Source: Deefgea salmonis (lineage in GTDB: Bacteria; Pseudomonadota; Gammaproteobacteria; Burkholderiales; Chitinibacteraceae). Taken from it: a DNA stretch of 63,532 bases. Made by a program: the position numbers and the translations under genes. The DNA lies in contig NZ_JAJAWG010000014.1 in NCBI RefSeq assembly GCF_020531905.1, positions 1-63,532 on the forward strand, given 5' to 3'. The notes below the pieces were generated by a model. The model saw nothing but the letters and a program-made list of their open reading frames with translations, had not been told where the DNA came from and searched no databases. Shown here piece after piece: positions 46,721 to 55,533 of the stretch (position 1 is the first letter of the stretch; each line of letters begins with the position of its first letter).

Positions 46721-46832
46721 GAGCTTGATGCTGTGTTACTAAGCATTGGCGCAGATGAACTACGCGCATGTCTTGCCTCAAGCCCACATCTGCGAAACGC
46801 GACTGGTAAACCCAATGACAATAGCCCCTAGC
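46721..46832 (+). repeat. Right-half copy of the dispersed structured repeat
   Basis: The sequence from about 46721 to 46832 aligns with the right arm and right end of the complete element (29476-29599): closing stem GAGCTTGATGC (46721-46731) with GCCTCAAGCCC (46775-46785) at 9 of 11 pairs, hairpin GCGCAG/CTACGC (46749-46765), and an end GACAATAGCCCCTAG. Its terminal CTAG supplies the TAG stop of the minus-strand parA gene. The left half is not recognised in 46506-46720, which otherwise holds nothing I can name. Confidence 0.65.
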
Positions 46833-47454
46833 GGATATGCAGCCAATCGATGAGGGGCTGCCATTCTTTCCGGTCGCGCTCTGTACGGGAATTGGGTAGA
46901 TCAAACAAAGTCATGCCGCGCTGTATGGTTTGATTGTAAAGCTGGGTATCTCGTAAGCAGCTGAGTAAAGGCAGGTCGTAACGACTCAAAAACTCAGGCA
47001 ATTGTTGTGCTGATTGGGTGCGTGAGTTGACTCGCATTCCGACAATACCAATTTTAACTTCATCGTGGCGAACGGCTTTTAATTCGGCAAGATCAGCAAA
47101 AAAATCGGCGCAGGCCCACAAATCAAATGCCGATGGCAATACTGGCACGATAATGTGATCGACTAGATTGATGGCGTGTTTGAGCTTCTTGCCACTAAAA
47201 CAAGCTGGGGTATCAAGGATGGCAACTTGGCAGCCTTTGGGGGGGCGAGCGATACGATCTGCGCCAATATCCCAGCGCTGTATTAGGGGCAAAGACTTAG
47301 GACGTAAATCCAGCCAATGGTGACTTGAATGTTGCTGATCTAAATCGCCCAACATCACGGCATCGTCTTGCCATGCAAACCAAGATGCTAAGTGCGTGGC
47401 CAGTGTTGATTTGCCACTGCCCCCTTTGGGATTGGCAATGAGGATTTTTCGCAT
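46828..47454 (-). CDS. ParA/MinD-type ATPase, orphan
   Basis: A 208-residue deviant-Walker-A ATPase. The P-loop is NPKGGSGKSTLATHLA at residues 8-23, the LGDLDQQHSSHHW segment carries the switch I region, and AILDTPACF is the switch II/Walker B region. No ParB, replication or chemoreceptor-cluster partner is adjacent, so cargo is unknown; the nearest gene is the soluble chemoreceptor. The stop codon lies in the repeat listed at 46721-46832. Confidence 0.87.
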   Translation of the reverse strand: MRKILIANPKGGSGKSTLATHLASWFAWQDDAVMLGDLDQQHSSHHWLDLRPKSLPLIQRWDIGADRIARPPKGCQVAILDTPACFSGKKLKHAINLVDHIIVPVLPSAFDLWACADFFADLAELKAVRHDEVKIGIVGMRVNSRTQSAQQLPEFLSRYDLPLLSCLRDTQLYNQTIQRGMTLFDLPNSRTERDRKEWQPLIDWLHIR

Positions 47455-47597
47455 CGGGTTTCCTTTGCTTGGTGAGACATAAGCAACGGCTTTTCTGTTG
47501 ACTTAAGTTTATTTGCGTAAGGATAACACAAAGTATTCTATGCAATTTGTCAGCATCCATGAAATAGATGAGTCTGTTGCATTAAATTTATTCATAA

Positions 47598-47626
47598 AAA
47601 AGCCCAAGTTTTTAACTTGGGCTTTT
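47598..47626 (-). terminator. Terminator of tal
   Basis: AAGCCCAAGTT (47600-47610), three-base loop, AACTTGGGCTT (47614-47624); with T-runs on the minus strand, 16 bases behind the tal stop. Confidence 0.92.
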
Positions 47627-47641
47627 CATTCAGGGTCGAAC

Positions 47642-48721
47642 TTATTTTGTCAGTTCAAGCAGCTTAACAAAGGCTTCATCAAATTGCTTCAAGCCTTCTT
47701 GTTGTAACTGCTCACCCGCGAGGTTGTAGTTAATGCCCAATTGGCGAACTGCCACCAAGTTGGCAATCGCGGCATCAATATCGGTATCGAGCGTATTGGC
47801 GGCTTGACCATGATCGCGAAATAGCGCGAGAGTCGCATCAGGCACGGTGTTCACGGTTTCTGGTCCGATCAATTGCTCAACATACATCACATCGCTATAG
47901 GCTTTGTTTTTGGTGCCAGTTGAAGCCCAAAGCAGACGTTGTGGATGTGCCCCCAATGCTTTAAGTGCAGCAAAACGATTGCCATGAAACAGTTTTTTGT
48001 AGTGTTGATACGATACTTTAACAAAAGACAGTGCAACCTTACCGCGCAACGCGAGTGCTTCTGGTGTGCCAATGGCTTCTAGTTGTGGGTCAATCAAGCT
48101 ATCTACACGCGACAAGAACACCGATGCAACAGCATGTACGTGATCAACCGGTAAGCCAGCAGCAGCACGTGCTTCAAGACCGCGAATATAGGCAGTCAAA
48201 ATGTTGTCAACGTGAGTCAAGTTAAACATCAGCGTGACATTGACGTTAATCCCTGAAGTAATTAGTTCTTCAAATGCAATTACGCCAGCGGGGGTGGCAG
48301 GTACTTTGATCATGACGTTCGGGCGGTTAATTTCAGCCCAAAGACGTTTTGCATTATCAATGGTGCCTTGTGCGTCGTTGGCGAGTGTCGGTGACACTTC
48401 CAAGCTCACATAACCATCAACACCTTTGGTTTGGTCGTAGATCGAGCGAGTTAAATCACAAGTGGCTTGAATGTCCGGTACTACTAACGCTTCGTAACGT
48501 TGTTCGGCAGTTAAATCTTGTTTTTTCAATTCCGCTAAATCACCGGTGTAAAGTGGGTCAGAAGAGATTGATTTGTAAAAAATCGCCGGATTAGAAGTCA
48601 CGCCAGCAATGGCGTCTTCTTTGAGGATTTTCGCCAATTCACCAGAGGCGATGAGACCACGCGAAAGATTGTCCAACCAGATACTTTGACCGAAAGGTTT
48701 AATTGCCGCAATTTTGCTCAT
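47642..48721 (-). CDS. tal: Transaldolase
   Basis: A 359-residue pentose-phosphate enzyme that moves a three-carbon unit between sedoheptulose 7-phosphate and glyceraldehyde 3-phosphate. The Schiff-base lysine is in NVMIKVPATPAG near residue 135, and GVTSNPAIFYKSI and SRVDSLID are the other conserved blocks. The length is of the longer Tal type (about 360 residues). The ATG at 48721 gives the conserved start; the frame is open upstream. Confidence 0.93.
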   Translation of the reverse strand: MSKIAAIKPFGQSIWLDNLSRGLIASGELAKILKEDAIAGVTSNPAIFYKSISSDPLYTGDLAELKKQDLTAEQRYEALVVPDIQATCDLTRSIYDQTKGVDGYVSLEVSPTLANDAQGTIDNAKRLWAEINRPNVMIKVPATPAGVIAFEELITSGINVNVTLMFNLTHVDNILTAYIRGLEARAAAGLPVDHVHAVASVFLSRVDSLIDPQLEAIGTPEALALRGKVALSFVKVSYQHYKKLFHGNRFAALKALGAHPQRLLWASTGTKNKAYSDVMYVEQLIGPETVNTVPDATLALFRDHGQAANTLDTDIDAAIANLVAVRQLGINYNLAGEQLQQEGLKQFDEAFVKLLELTK

Positions 48722-48851
48722 AGTTACATACGCCTGTGTGAGTGGGTAATAATGATCTTGGGGCATTATCCGGTAACATCAAGAGCCTGGGTTTGTGTTT
48801 GCACAAACTGTCATGTTTTCTTGCGTGATTTTTAGCTTTCTTTGCGTAGGC

Positions 48852-50138
48852 TTACTCTAATATTCGTTGGGTTGGAAATTTAACCGCAAACTCACTGCCT
48901 TCGCCCAGACGAGACTCAACGGCCATGATGGCTTGGTGACGATGCAAGATATGCTTCACAATGGCTAAACCGAGACCTGTGCCACCGGTATTGCGTGAGC
49001 GGCCACGATCAACCCGGTAAAAGCGTTCAGTGAGTCGAGGGACATGTTCTGGTGCAATGCCAATCCCAGTGTCCTTGACGACAAAGCACGCCTCATCACC
49101 GCGCATTTGCCAAGACAGCATGATCTTGCCACCCGCAGGGGTATAGCGAACCGCGTTGGAGACCAGATTGCCTAAAGCGGAATGCAGTTCATCGTGATTA
49201 CCAATTAAGCGCTGGCGTGCGATGGATTCGATACTGACCGTGTGGCGACCTTGCGATAGACCTTCAGCTTCAATGCGCAGTAACTGTAGCAATTGAGGAA
49301 TATCGACTTCTTCTTCTTTCAGTTGCTGACCATTTTCAAGTTTGGATAGCGTGAGCAAATCATCGACTAAACGCTGCATTCTTTGCGTTTGTTCATACAT
49401 CAATTGCATATGCTGTTCGCGCGTCGGCGTATCGATGTGGGGCATATCAATCATGGTTTCAATAAAACCGCCAACGACCGTGAGTGGCGTGCGTAATTCA
49501 TGAGAAACATTGGCAACAAAATCTCTGTGCACAGTTTGTACGCGATCTAGCTGAGTAATGTCACGACTGAGTAAGAGTTTGCGCGTTGAATCAAAAGGAA
49601 TCATTTGCACTGAGAGCACTTGCTCTTGAGGGCGCATGGTGCGCAAAGTGACCGGATGGCTAAAATCTTGTTCTTTTAAGTATTCACGTAATGCTGGGTG
49701 GCGCAGTAAATTGGTGATTTGCTGGCCGGAGTCGGTTTTACGATTTAGGCCTAAATGGATCTGACTGGCTGGATTGCACCATTCAATACGATCGTATTCA
49801 TCCAAAATCACCACGCCATCGGGCAAGGCTTCGGCTGCAGACAAAAAACGATCGAGGGTATTGGCTAGCCGATCTTTGGATTTTTTTTGCGAGCGAACTT
49901 GTTCATACAGTTGGTCAAACACATCTTGCCACAGCATCATACTGCCCGGCACGGTATCGACGTCGGGGTGTTTGAGCCATTGGTTGAGACGATTAAGGTT
50001 AATCACATGATAACAAATCGTGGTGCTGAGCATCACGAGTGCAAACATAAAGCCCCACATCATATCGGTGATGGCGCTGATGGCAAAAGCGATGACAGCA
50101 ATAAAAAAATACAAAATAATCGAGCGCAGCCAGAACAT
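48852..50138 (-). CDS. phoR: Phosphate regulon sensor histidine kinase PhoR
   Basis: A 428-residue kinase. Two N-terminal membrane segments (about 5-45), a PAS domain (about 90-190), the DHp helix with FVANVSHELRTPLTVVGGF (His near 215) and a HATPase domain with VKDTGIGIAPEHVPRLTERF and NTGGTGLGLAIVKHIL. AAAGG lies seven bases before the ATG. It follows phoB after an 83-base gap with a hairpin. With PhoB it controls genes for phosphate starvation; the PAS domain and lack of a large periplasmic domain fit PhoR. Confidence 0.92.
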   Translation of the reverse strand: MFWLRSIILYFFIAVIAFAISAITDMMWGFMFALVMLSTTICYHVINLNRLNQWLKHPDVDTVPGSMMLWQDVFDQLYEQVRSQKKSKDRLANTLDRFLSAAEALPDGVVILDEYDRIEWCNPASQIHLGLNRKTDSGQQITNLLRHPALREYLKEQDFSHPVTLRTMRPQEQVLSVQMIPFDSTRKLLLSRDITQLDRVQTVHRDFVANVSHELRTPLTVVGGFIETMIDMPHIDTPTREQHMQLMYEQTQRMQRLVDDLLTLSKLENGQQLKEEEVDIPQLLQLLRIEAEGLSQGRHTVSIESIARQRLIGNHDELHSALGNLVSNAVRYTPAGGKIMLSWQMRGDEACFVVKDTGIGIAPEHVPRLTERFYRVDRGRSRNTGGTGLGLAIVKHILHRHQAIMAVESRLGEGSEFAVKFPTQRILE

Positions 50139-50177
50139 GAAACGGCCTTTGGTAGTGCAAAAAATGTTTGGCGACGT

Positions 50178-50215
50178 AAAAAATCATTAACCTGATGCCG
50201 TGTTAATGATTTTTT
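50178..50215 (-). terminator. Stem-loop with T-run between phoB and phoR
   Basis: AAAAAATCATTAA (50178-50190) pairs perfectly with TTAATGATTTTTT (50203-50215). On the minus strand the stem ends in a T-run, so it may act as a partial terminator that lowers phoR relative to phoB. The stem is AT-rich and thus weak. Confidence 0.55.
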
Positions 50216-50221
50216 TCGGGT

Positions 50222-50908
50222 TTAGTTCACCGAGAGTCGATAGCCTGAGCCACGAATAGTTTGAATTAAATTATCGTGTCCCGTTCCCTCTAAAGAGGAT
50301 CTTAAGCGGCGAATATGCACATCAACCGTGCGTTCTTCAACAAACACATGATCTCCCCACACTTGATCGAGCAAATGCGCGCGCGAATGAACTCGTTCAG
50401 GGTGTGTCATAAAAAAGTGCAATAAACGAAACTCAGTTGGACCTAAATCAAGCGGCTGGGTATTGCCAAAAACACGATGGGTAATCGGATCTAAACGCAA
50501 GCCTTTGATTTCAACGGGGTCATCGGTCACTTGAGGTGCTCGGCGGCGCAACACGGCTTTGATACGCGCTTGCAATTCGCGCGGGCTAAATGGCTTGGTA
50601 ATGTAATCATCAGCCCCAGTTTCTAAGCCGATGATTTTATCTTGTTCGTCTGAGCGCGCAGTGAGCATGATCAAAGGAATTGATCTGGTGCGCTCATCAG
50701 CACGTAATTTTTTAGCAAAATCGATCCCTGACATCCCAGGCAGCATCCAATCTAACAAAATAAGATCGGGCAGTGCATTACGCACCACGCTACTGGCCGC
50801 TTCTGCGGAGTCTGCACGAATAATGTGATGACCGACTTGGGAAAGATTAAAAGCAATTAACTCTTGAATTGCTGGTTCGTCTTCAACCAGTAAAATTGTT
50901 GCGGCCAT
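50222..50908 (-). CDS. phoB: Phosphate regulon response regulator PhoB
   Basis: A 228-residue OmpR/PhoB-type regulator. Receiver residues are the DE pair in LVEDEP, the phospho-acceptor aspartate in LILLDWMLPGMSG near residue 53, T in MLTARSD and K in ITKPFSP. The winged helix ends with VDVHIRRLRSSLEGTGHDNL and TIRGSGYRL. GAGGAG precedes the ATG at 50908; the frame upstream is not conserved. I see no clear Pho box upstream. Confidence 0.94.
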   Translation of the reverse strand: MAATILLVEDEPAIQELIAFNLSQVGHHIIRADSAEAASSVVRNALPDLILLDWMLPGMSGIDFAKKLRADERTRSIPLIMLTARSDEQDKIIGLETGADDYITKPFSPRELQARIKAVLRRRAPQVTDDPVEIKGLRLDPITHRVFGNTQPLDLGPTEFRLLHFFMTHPERVHSRAHLLDQVWGDHVFVEERTVDVHIRRLRSSLEGTGHDNLIQTIRGSGYRLSVN

Positions 50909-51057
50909 AGAGTGCTCCTCGCGGAAAAAGTTCAATTTGTTTGTTGCGAGAATAAGGCTTTTATATGAATAGAATATTACAAGTCGACGGCTTACCGATA
51001 TATATTTTCAATCTATGTAAAGAAATACAAAGGATATTCATCCGTTTTTTACTTGAA

Positions 51058-51170
51058 CCTGCGTTACAACGCGCTGACTTAGAGTGACGAAGTTGCGCGC
51101 TTCATGCCTTACATTGGGCTGAAATCCACACAAACGCGGCTGACAAACCCAAAGACAACCACCCCTTGGC
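51058..51170 (+). repeat. Right-half copy of the dispersed structured repeat
   Basis: This aligns with the right arm and end of the complete element at 29476-29599: CTGCGTTACAACGC (hairpin GCGTT/AACGC at 51061-51072), a related middle, CACAAACGCGGCTGACAAACC and an end GACAACCACCCCTTGG. It lies in the 321-base space between phoB and the DUF971 gene, which otherwise holds only AT-rich promoter-like sequence for phoB. Confidence 0.65.
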
Positions 51171-51229
51171 TGCGAAGCAAGTGAAAAGCAGGGTATTATG
51201 GCGACTCCATTCGAGAGAAAGTGATTTTT

Positions 51230-51598
51230 ATGGCTGGTTTATTGCCAACAACGCCGCAGCCCACTGAATTGGTCTTGCATCAAGTGTCCCGTGTGCTGGA
51301 AATTGCGTTTGCTGACGGTGCTCGATTTCATTTGCCGTGTGAGTTTTTGCGGGTGTCGAGTCCATCTGCTGAAGTGCGTGGCCATGGCATTGGCAACGAG
51401 ACTTTGCAAGTCGGCAAAGCCAAGGTCAATATCACCGCGATTGAGCCTGTTGGCCATTATGCGATCAAGCTGGTGTTTGACGATGGCCATGATTCGGGCT
51501 TATTTTCGTGGGAATATTTGTACGAGTTGGGGCGTGATCAAGCAGTGCTGTGGGCGCAATATCTTGCGAAGTTAAACGCAGCTGGCGCGTCACGTTAA
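51230..51598 (+). CDS. DUF971 domain protein (GBBH-like N-terminal domain)
   Basis: A 122-residue protein of the DUF971 family, equal to the N-terminal domain of gamma-butyrobetaine hydroxylase. RVLEIAFADGARFHLPCEFLRV, GHYAIKLVFDDGHDSGLFSW and EYLYELG are conserved (parts shown). Relatives are often next to ubiE, as here, and some are linked to iron-sulfur cluster transfer; the molecular role in this case is unknown. The ATG at 51230 gives the family start MAGLLPTTPQPTEL. Confidence 0.9.
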   Translation: MAGLLPTTPQPTELVLHQVSRVLEIAFADGARFHLPCEFLRVSSPSAEVRGHGIGNETLQVGKAKVNITAIEPVGHYAIKLVFDDGHDSGLFSWEYLYELGRDQAVLWAQYLAKLNAAGASR

Positions 51599-51609
51599 AT
51601 TATTTAGTT

Positions 51610-51658
51610 GGGTATATAAAAGCAGGCTTTGATTGGCAAGCATTTGCTTGATATACCC
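51610..51658. other. Stem-loop GGGTATAT/ATATACCC before ubiE
   Basis: GGGTATAT (51610-51617) and ATATACCC (51651-51658) are perfect complements, enclosing 33 bases. The spacing is long, so this may be a DNA palindrome family member rather than a stable mRNA hairpin. Confidence 0.5.
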
Positions 51659-51707
51659 TAGGGTTATTCATATTGAGCTGAGGCTCAAATCAAGAAATAG
51701 GTGCACG

Positions 51708-52451
51708 ATGAGCGAACACGATCAAGCGACTCATTTTGGGTTTAAAACCGTCAATGAATCAGAAAAAGCGCAGAAAGTCGCCGAGGTGTTTCACTCGGTC
51801 GCACAAAAATATGATGTGATGAATGACTTGATGTCCGGTGGCCTGCATCGGGTTTGGAAGTTTTTTACCATTGAAACCAGCGGCGTAAAAGCGGGCGACA
51901 AAGTGCTCGATATTGCCGGTGGCACGGGTGATTTATCGAAAGCCTTTGCCAAAAAAGTCGGCAAAACCGGCCAAGTGTGGCTGACGGATATTAATAGCTC
52001 CATGCTGGGGGTTGGCCGCGATCGTTTGATGGATCAAGGTTTTGCGCTACCCGTAGCGCAGTGCGATGCTGAAAAACTGCCGTTTCCAGATAATTACTTT
52101 GATTTGGTGTCTGTGGCGTTTGGCCTACGCAATATGACGCATAAAGATGCGGCATTAAAAGAAATGCATCGGGTGTTAAAACCAGGTGGTCGTTTGCTGG
52201 TGCTGGAGTTTTCTAAAGTGTGGGCGCCTTTGAAGCCCGCTTATGATATTTACTCGTTTAAATTACTGCCATTTATGGGCAAATTGGTCGCCAATGATGC
52301 CGATTCTTATCAGTATTTGGCTGAATCCATTCGGATGCACCCAGATCAAGAAACGCTGAAACAAATGATGCTTGATGCCGGTTTTGGCCGTGCTGATTTT
52401 CATAATTTGACGGGTGGCGTCGTGGCTTTGCATAAAGGTATTAAATTTTAA
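51708..52451 (+). CDS. ubiE: Ubiquinone/menaquinone C-methyltransferase UbiE
   Basis: A 247-residue SAM-dependent methyltransferase. The N-terminus [20 protein letters not shown], motif [19 protein letters not shown], and [17 protein letters not shown] are diagnostic. It methylates demethoxyubiquinol and demethylmenaquinol. It starts the ubiE-ubiJ-ubiB set. The ATG at 51708 follows AGG; the frame upstream is not conserved. Confidence 0.95.
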   Translation: MSEHDQATHFGFKTVNESEKAQKVAEVFHSVAQKYDVMNDLMSGGLHRVWKFFTIETSGVKAGDKVLDIAGGTGDLSKAFAKKVGKTGQVWLTDINSSMLGVGRDRLMDQGFALPVAQCDAEKLPFPDNYFDLVSVAFGLRNMTHKDAALKEMHRVLKPGGRLLVLEFSKVWAPLKPAYDIYSFKLLPFMGKLVANDADSYQYLAESIRMHPDQETLKQMMLDAGFGRADFHNLTGGVVALHKGIKF

Positions 52452-52455
52452 CTTG

Positions 52456-52504
52456 AGGTATTGCTTGGTAACCTTTGTTGATTATGGCCTAGAGAGCAAT
52501 ACCT
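52456..52504. other. Stem-loop AGGTATTGCT/AGCAATACCT between ubiE and ubiJ
   Basis: A perfect ten-base inverted repeat (52456-52465 and 52495-52504) encloses 29 bases in the 71-base gap. No T-run follows. It resembles the other GGTAT-type intergenic repeats. Confidence 0.55.
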
Positions 52505-52522
52505 AATGATGAGTGCTGCGTG

Positions 52523-53080
52523 ATGCTGCTGGCTGGAATTTTGAATCACTTATTCGCTCAAGCGCCGATGTTATCTGCTGAGCTAGCCCCATTACAGGGG
52601 CGCACCTTTCGGGTGCAACTGCCTTTTGCTGCGGCAACGGTGGTGGTCACTGAAGCGGGGTTATTGGCCGATTCACAGGCGGATGCTGAGGCGGTTTTAA
52701 CCTTGCCAGCGCGATTTTTTATGACGCGTTGGCGTGATCGGCCGGCGGCATCTCGTTTGGTACAAATCAGCGGCGACGCCGAGTTAGCGGGCAAAGTCGG
52801 CAATGTGCTGGCCGCACTGCAATGGGATGCGAGCGAGGATTTATCTTTATTGCTGGGTGATGTTTTGGCTGAACGCGTGCGCCGTATTGCGGTCAGCATG
52901 GTGCGCACGCCGCAAGCGATGGGCGAGCGGATGGCGCAAACGCTGGTTGAATATTGTCGTGATGAACAAAAAATCCTGCCGCAAGCGTATGCGGTGACTC
53001 AGTTTTGCGATCAAGTGGACCAGCTGCGCGATGATGTCGCTCGACTTGAATTACGCTTACGTCGTCTCGAACGTTCTTAA
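52523..53080 (+). CDS. ubiJ: Ubiquinone biosynthesis accessory factor UbiJ (SCP2 domain)
   Basis: A 185-residue protein with an SCP2-like lipid-binding domain (about 20-120) and a C-terminal helical tail with a coiled-coil region (QFCDQVDQLRDDVARLELRL). It helps assemble the Ubi metabolon and presents the lipid intermediate. Length and place between ubiE and ubiB fit UbiJ (formerly YigP). The ATG at 52523 is preferred to the GTG before it. Confidence 0.9.
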   Translation: MLLAGILNHLFAQAPMLSAELAPLQGRTFRVQLPFAAATVVVTEAGLLADSQADAEAVLTLPARFFMTRWRDRPAASRLVQISGDAELAGKVGNVLAALQWDASEDLSLLLGDVLAERVRRIAVSMVRTPQAMGERMAQTLVEYCRDEQKILPQAYAVTQFCDQVDQLRDDVARLELRLRRLERS

Positions 53081-53137
53081 TTAGTTTCAGCCAGTTGGGC
53101 GTAGTGCGCTGCGCAATTGGCCTCACGGAAATCTCGG

Positions 53138-54649
53138 ATGTCTTTGTTTCGCTTTATCAAAATCGCTCGCGTCGTCGTTCAATTTGGCCTTGATGAGTTC
53201 TTACTCGGTCACGAGCGAATGCGTGGCTTGGGGCAAGTGTTTAATCGCGCTTTATTTTGGCGTCGCCTCGATCAGCCGCGTGCGGTGCGCTTACGATTGG
53301 CTTTGGAGTCATTGGGGCCGATTTTCGTTAAATTTGGTCAAGTGCTGTCGACGCGACGTGATTTAATGCCGCTGGACATCGCCAATGAATTAGCCCAATT
53401 GCAAGACAATGTACCGCCATTTGCCTCGTCACTGGCGATAGAGCAAATTGAGCGCAGTGCCGGACGATCGATTGCTGAGTTATTTCTGGAGTTTGACCCA
53501 CAGCCTGTTGCGTCCGCTTCGGTGGCACAAGTTCATCGAGCACGCTTACATAGTGGTCAGGCTGTTGCCGTTAAAGTCTTGCGTCCCGGTATTTTGCCGG
53601 TGATCGAAAGCGATTTGGCCTTATTGAAAACAATCGCCGTTTTGGTTGAAAAACTCTTTGCCGACGGCAAGCGTTTAAGGCCGCGTGAAGTGGTCGCTGA
53701 ATTTGATCGCTATCTGCACGATGAATTGGATTTGATGCATGAGGCGGCCAATGCCAGTCAATTGCGGCGTAATTTTCTCAATTCAGAACAATTAATTGTG
53801 CCTGAGGTGTTTTACGATTTTTGTTCGCGAGAAGTATTGGTTTTGGAGTGGATGGACGGGATTCCGATTGGCCGGATTGATGAATTAAAAGCCGCTGGTA
53901 TGGACTTGAAAAAGCTGAGTCGATTTGGGGTAGAGATTTTCTTTAGCCAAGTTTTTCGCCATGGTTTTTTTCATGCAGATATGCATCCGGGTAATATTTT
54001 TGTCGCTGCTGATAATAGGTATATCGCGCTAGACTTTGGTATTGTTGGTACGCTGAGTGATACCGATAAGCAGTATCTGGCAATTAATTTCTTGGCCTTT
54101 TTTAACCGCGATTATCATCGCGTGGCTACGGCGCATATTGAATGCGGTTGGGTGCCAGCAGATACCCGAGTTGAAGCACTTGAATCGGCGATTCGCACGG
54201 TGTGTGAGCCGTTCTTTAATAAACCGTTAAGCCAAATTTCTTTTGGTTTTGTGTTGCTGCGTTTATTTGAAACCTCACGCCGGTTTAATGTCGAAATCCA
54301 GCCGCAGCTGGTGCTGTTACAAAAAACCTTGCTCAATATTGAAGGTCTTGGTCGTCAGCTCGACCCGGATTTGGATTTATGGCAAACCGCTAAGCCATTT
54401 TTAGAACGCTGGATGAATGAGCAAATGGGTTGGCGTGGACTGATTTTGACCTTAAAAAAAGAAGCGCCACAATGGGCGACTTTATTGCCAACTTTACCGC
54501 GTAAGCTCAATGAAGTACTCAATCAAAATCACACCGAATTATTGCTCACCGGCTATCGTGGGCTGATGTGGGAACAGAAAAAGCGCAATGCGATTTTGGC
54601 GGTGATTGCCGGGTTGTTGGCGGGTATTTTGCTCACAATATGGTGGTAA
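53138..54649 (+). CDS. ubiB: UbiB family atypical kinase/ATPase
   Basis: A 503-residue inner-membrane protein of the ADCK/UbiB family, needed for ubiquinone synthesis. The KxGQ motif is in [16 protein letters not shown], the kinase lysine in [11 protein letters not shown], the catalytic-loop [11 protein letters not shown] and DFG-type LDFGIVG are present, and two hydrophobic segments end the protein (about 475-500). The ATG at 53138 gives the conserved start [12 protein letters not shown]; a TTG at 53117 is rejected. Confidence 0.95.
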   Translation: MSLFRFIKIARVVVQFGLDEFLLGHERMRGLGQVFNRALFWRRLDQPRAVRLRLALESLGPIFVKFGQVLSTRRDLMPLDIANELAQLQDNVPPFASSLAIEQIERSAGRSIAELFLEFDPQPVASASVAQVHRARLHSGQAVAVKVLRPGILPVIESDLALLKTIAVLVEKLFADGKRLRPREVVAEFDRYLHDELDLMHEAANASQLRRNFLNSEQLIVPEVFYDFCSREVLVLEWMDGIPIGRIDELKAAGMDLKKLSRFGVEIFFSQVFRHGFFHADMHPGNIFVAADNRYIALDFGIVGTLSDTDKQYLAINFLAFFNRDYHRVATAHIECGWVPADTRVEALESAIRTVCEPFFNKPLSQISFGFVLLRLFETSRRFNVEIQPQLVLLQKTLLNIEGLGRQLDPDLDLWQTAKPFLERWMNEQMGWRGLILTLKKEAPQWATLLPTLPRKLNEVLNQNHTELLLTGYRGLMWEQKKRNAILAVIAGLLAGILLTIWW

Positions 54650-54738
54650 GGCCAAGCAGAAATCATCGTCGCTGACACGGTAATTTCTGCTATACCTAAT
54701 GATTAGCCAGTGATGGCTTTACATTAGGAGTTCTGATT

Positions 54739-55344
54739 ATGCGGATGAAACAGATCATTTTCGTCAGCGGATTGATGCTATCAAGCAGTATATTGCTGGC
54801 ACAAACGATGGACGGTCCACAAGGCGAGCCTGCCGCAGGCCAAATTCAACTCACGCCAGCACAGCAGCGTGCAGCCATTCAAAAACACACCCAAGCGACA
54901 CTCAGCGAAGTCTACAAATTATATCCTGATGCTCAAGCGCAAATAGCCAAAGCCGCTGGCTATGCCGTGTTCCAAACCGGCGGGGTACAGCTGGTCTTGC
55001 TCGGCGCTGGCGCCGGCGATGGGATGGCCGTTTCAGGTAAAAAAACAGTTTATATGAAAATGGTTTTGGCTAAAGCCGGTTTAGGCTTTGGTTTTAAAGA
55101 AACCCGACAAGTATTTGTTTTTTCGACCGCAAAAGCATTTCAGCAATTTATTAATAAAGGTTGGACTGGCTCTGCTGAGGCGACCGTAGCGGCCAAAGCC
55201 GATGAGACTGGTAAGGCCATCTCGGGTGCACGGCATTTGGGTAAAGGGGTGTATTTTTATCAATTCACCGAGACTGGCTTAACTGCTGAGGCCACCGTGG
55301 TTGGCTCTAAATACTACCAAGATGCGGCTTTGAATTCGAAATAA
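54739..55344 (+). CDS. SYLF/YSC84-domain secreted protein
   Basis: A 201-residue protein with a signal peptide (cleaved near LLAQ, residue 22) and a SYLF lipid-binding domain: AKAAGYAVFQTGGVQLVLLG, GAGAGDGMAV and GLGFGFKETRQVFVF are conserved. In eukaryotes the domain binds phosphoinositides; in bacteria it is periplasmic with unknown role. AGGAG precedes the start. A nine-base hairpin (54655-54663 with 54683-54691) separates it from ubiB. Confidence 0.87.
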   Translation: MRMKQIIFVSGLMLSSSILLAQTMDGPQGEPAAGQIQLTPAQQRAAIQKHTQATLSEVYKLYPDAQAQIAKAAGYAVFQTGGVQLVLLGAGAGDGMAVSGKKTVYMKMVLAKAGLGFGFKETRQVFVFSTAKAFQQFINKGWTGSAEATVAAKADETGKAISGARHLGKGVYFYQFTETGLTAEATVVGSKYYQDAALNSK

Positions 55345-55355
55345 GCAGTAGATTA

Positions 55356-55400
55356 GAAGTAAGGTCTGTCGAAGTCGTTAATTTGGACTGACCTTACTTC
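55356..55400. other. Stem-loop behind the SYLF gene
   Basis: GAAGTAAGGTC (55356-55366) and GACCTTACTTC (55390-55400) form a perfect 11-base stem with a 23-base loop. No T-run follows. Probable 3' end structure. Confidence 0.6.
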
Positions 55401-55533
55401 GCCTATAAATTACCGACCATCCTAGAAATCTTGTTCTCGAAATGCGCTTGGTCTTAAGTTCTTACAAAAGAATAGACCTGAAAGAATCAACTCAGACGCT
55501 GATGACAGGGAGTTGTTAGTAAGGAGTTAAAGC

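Noticed and set aside
50936-51057. Pho box upstream of phoB
   Set aside because: No pair of CTGTCA-like direct repeats could be found in the AT-rich upstream region.
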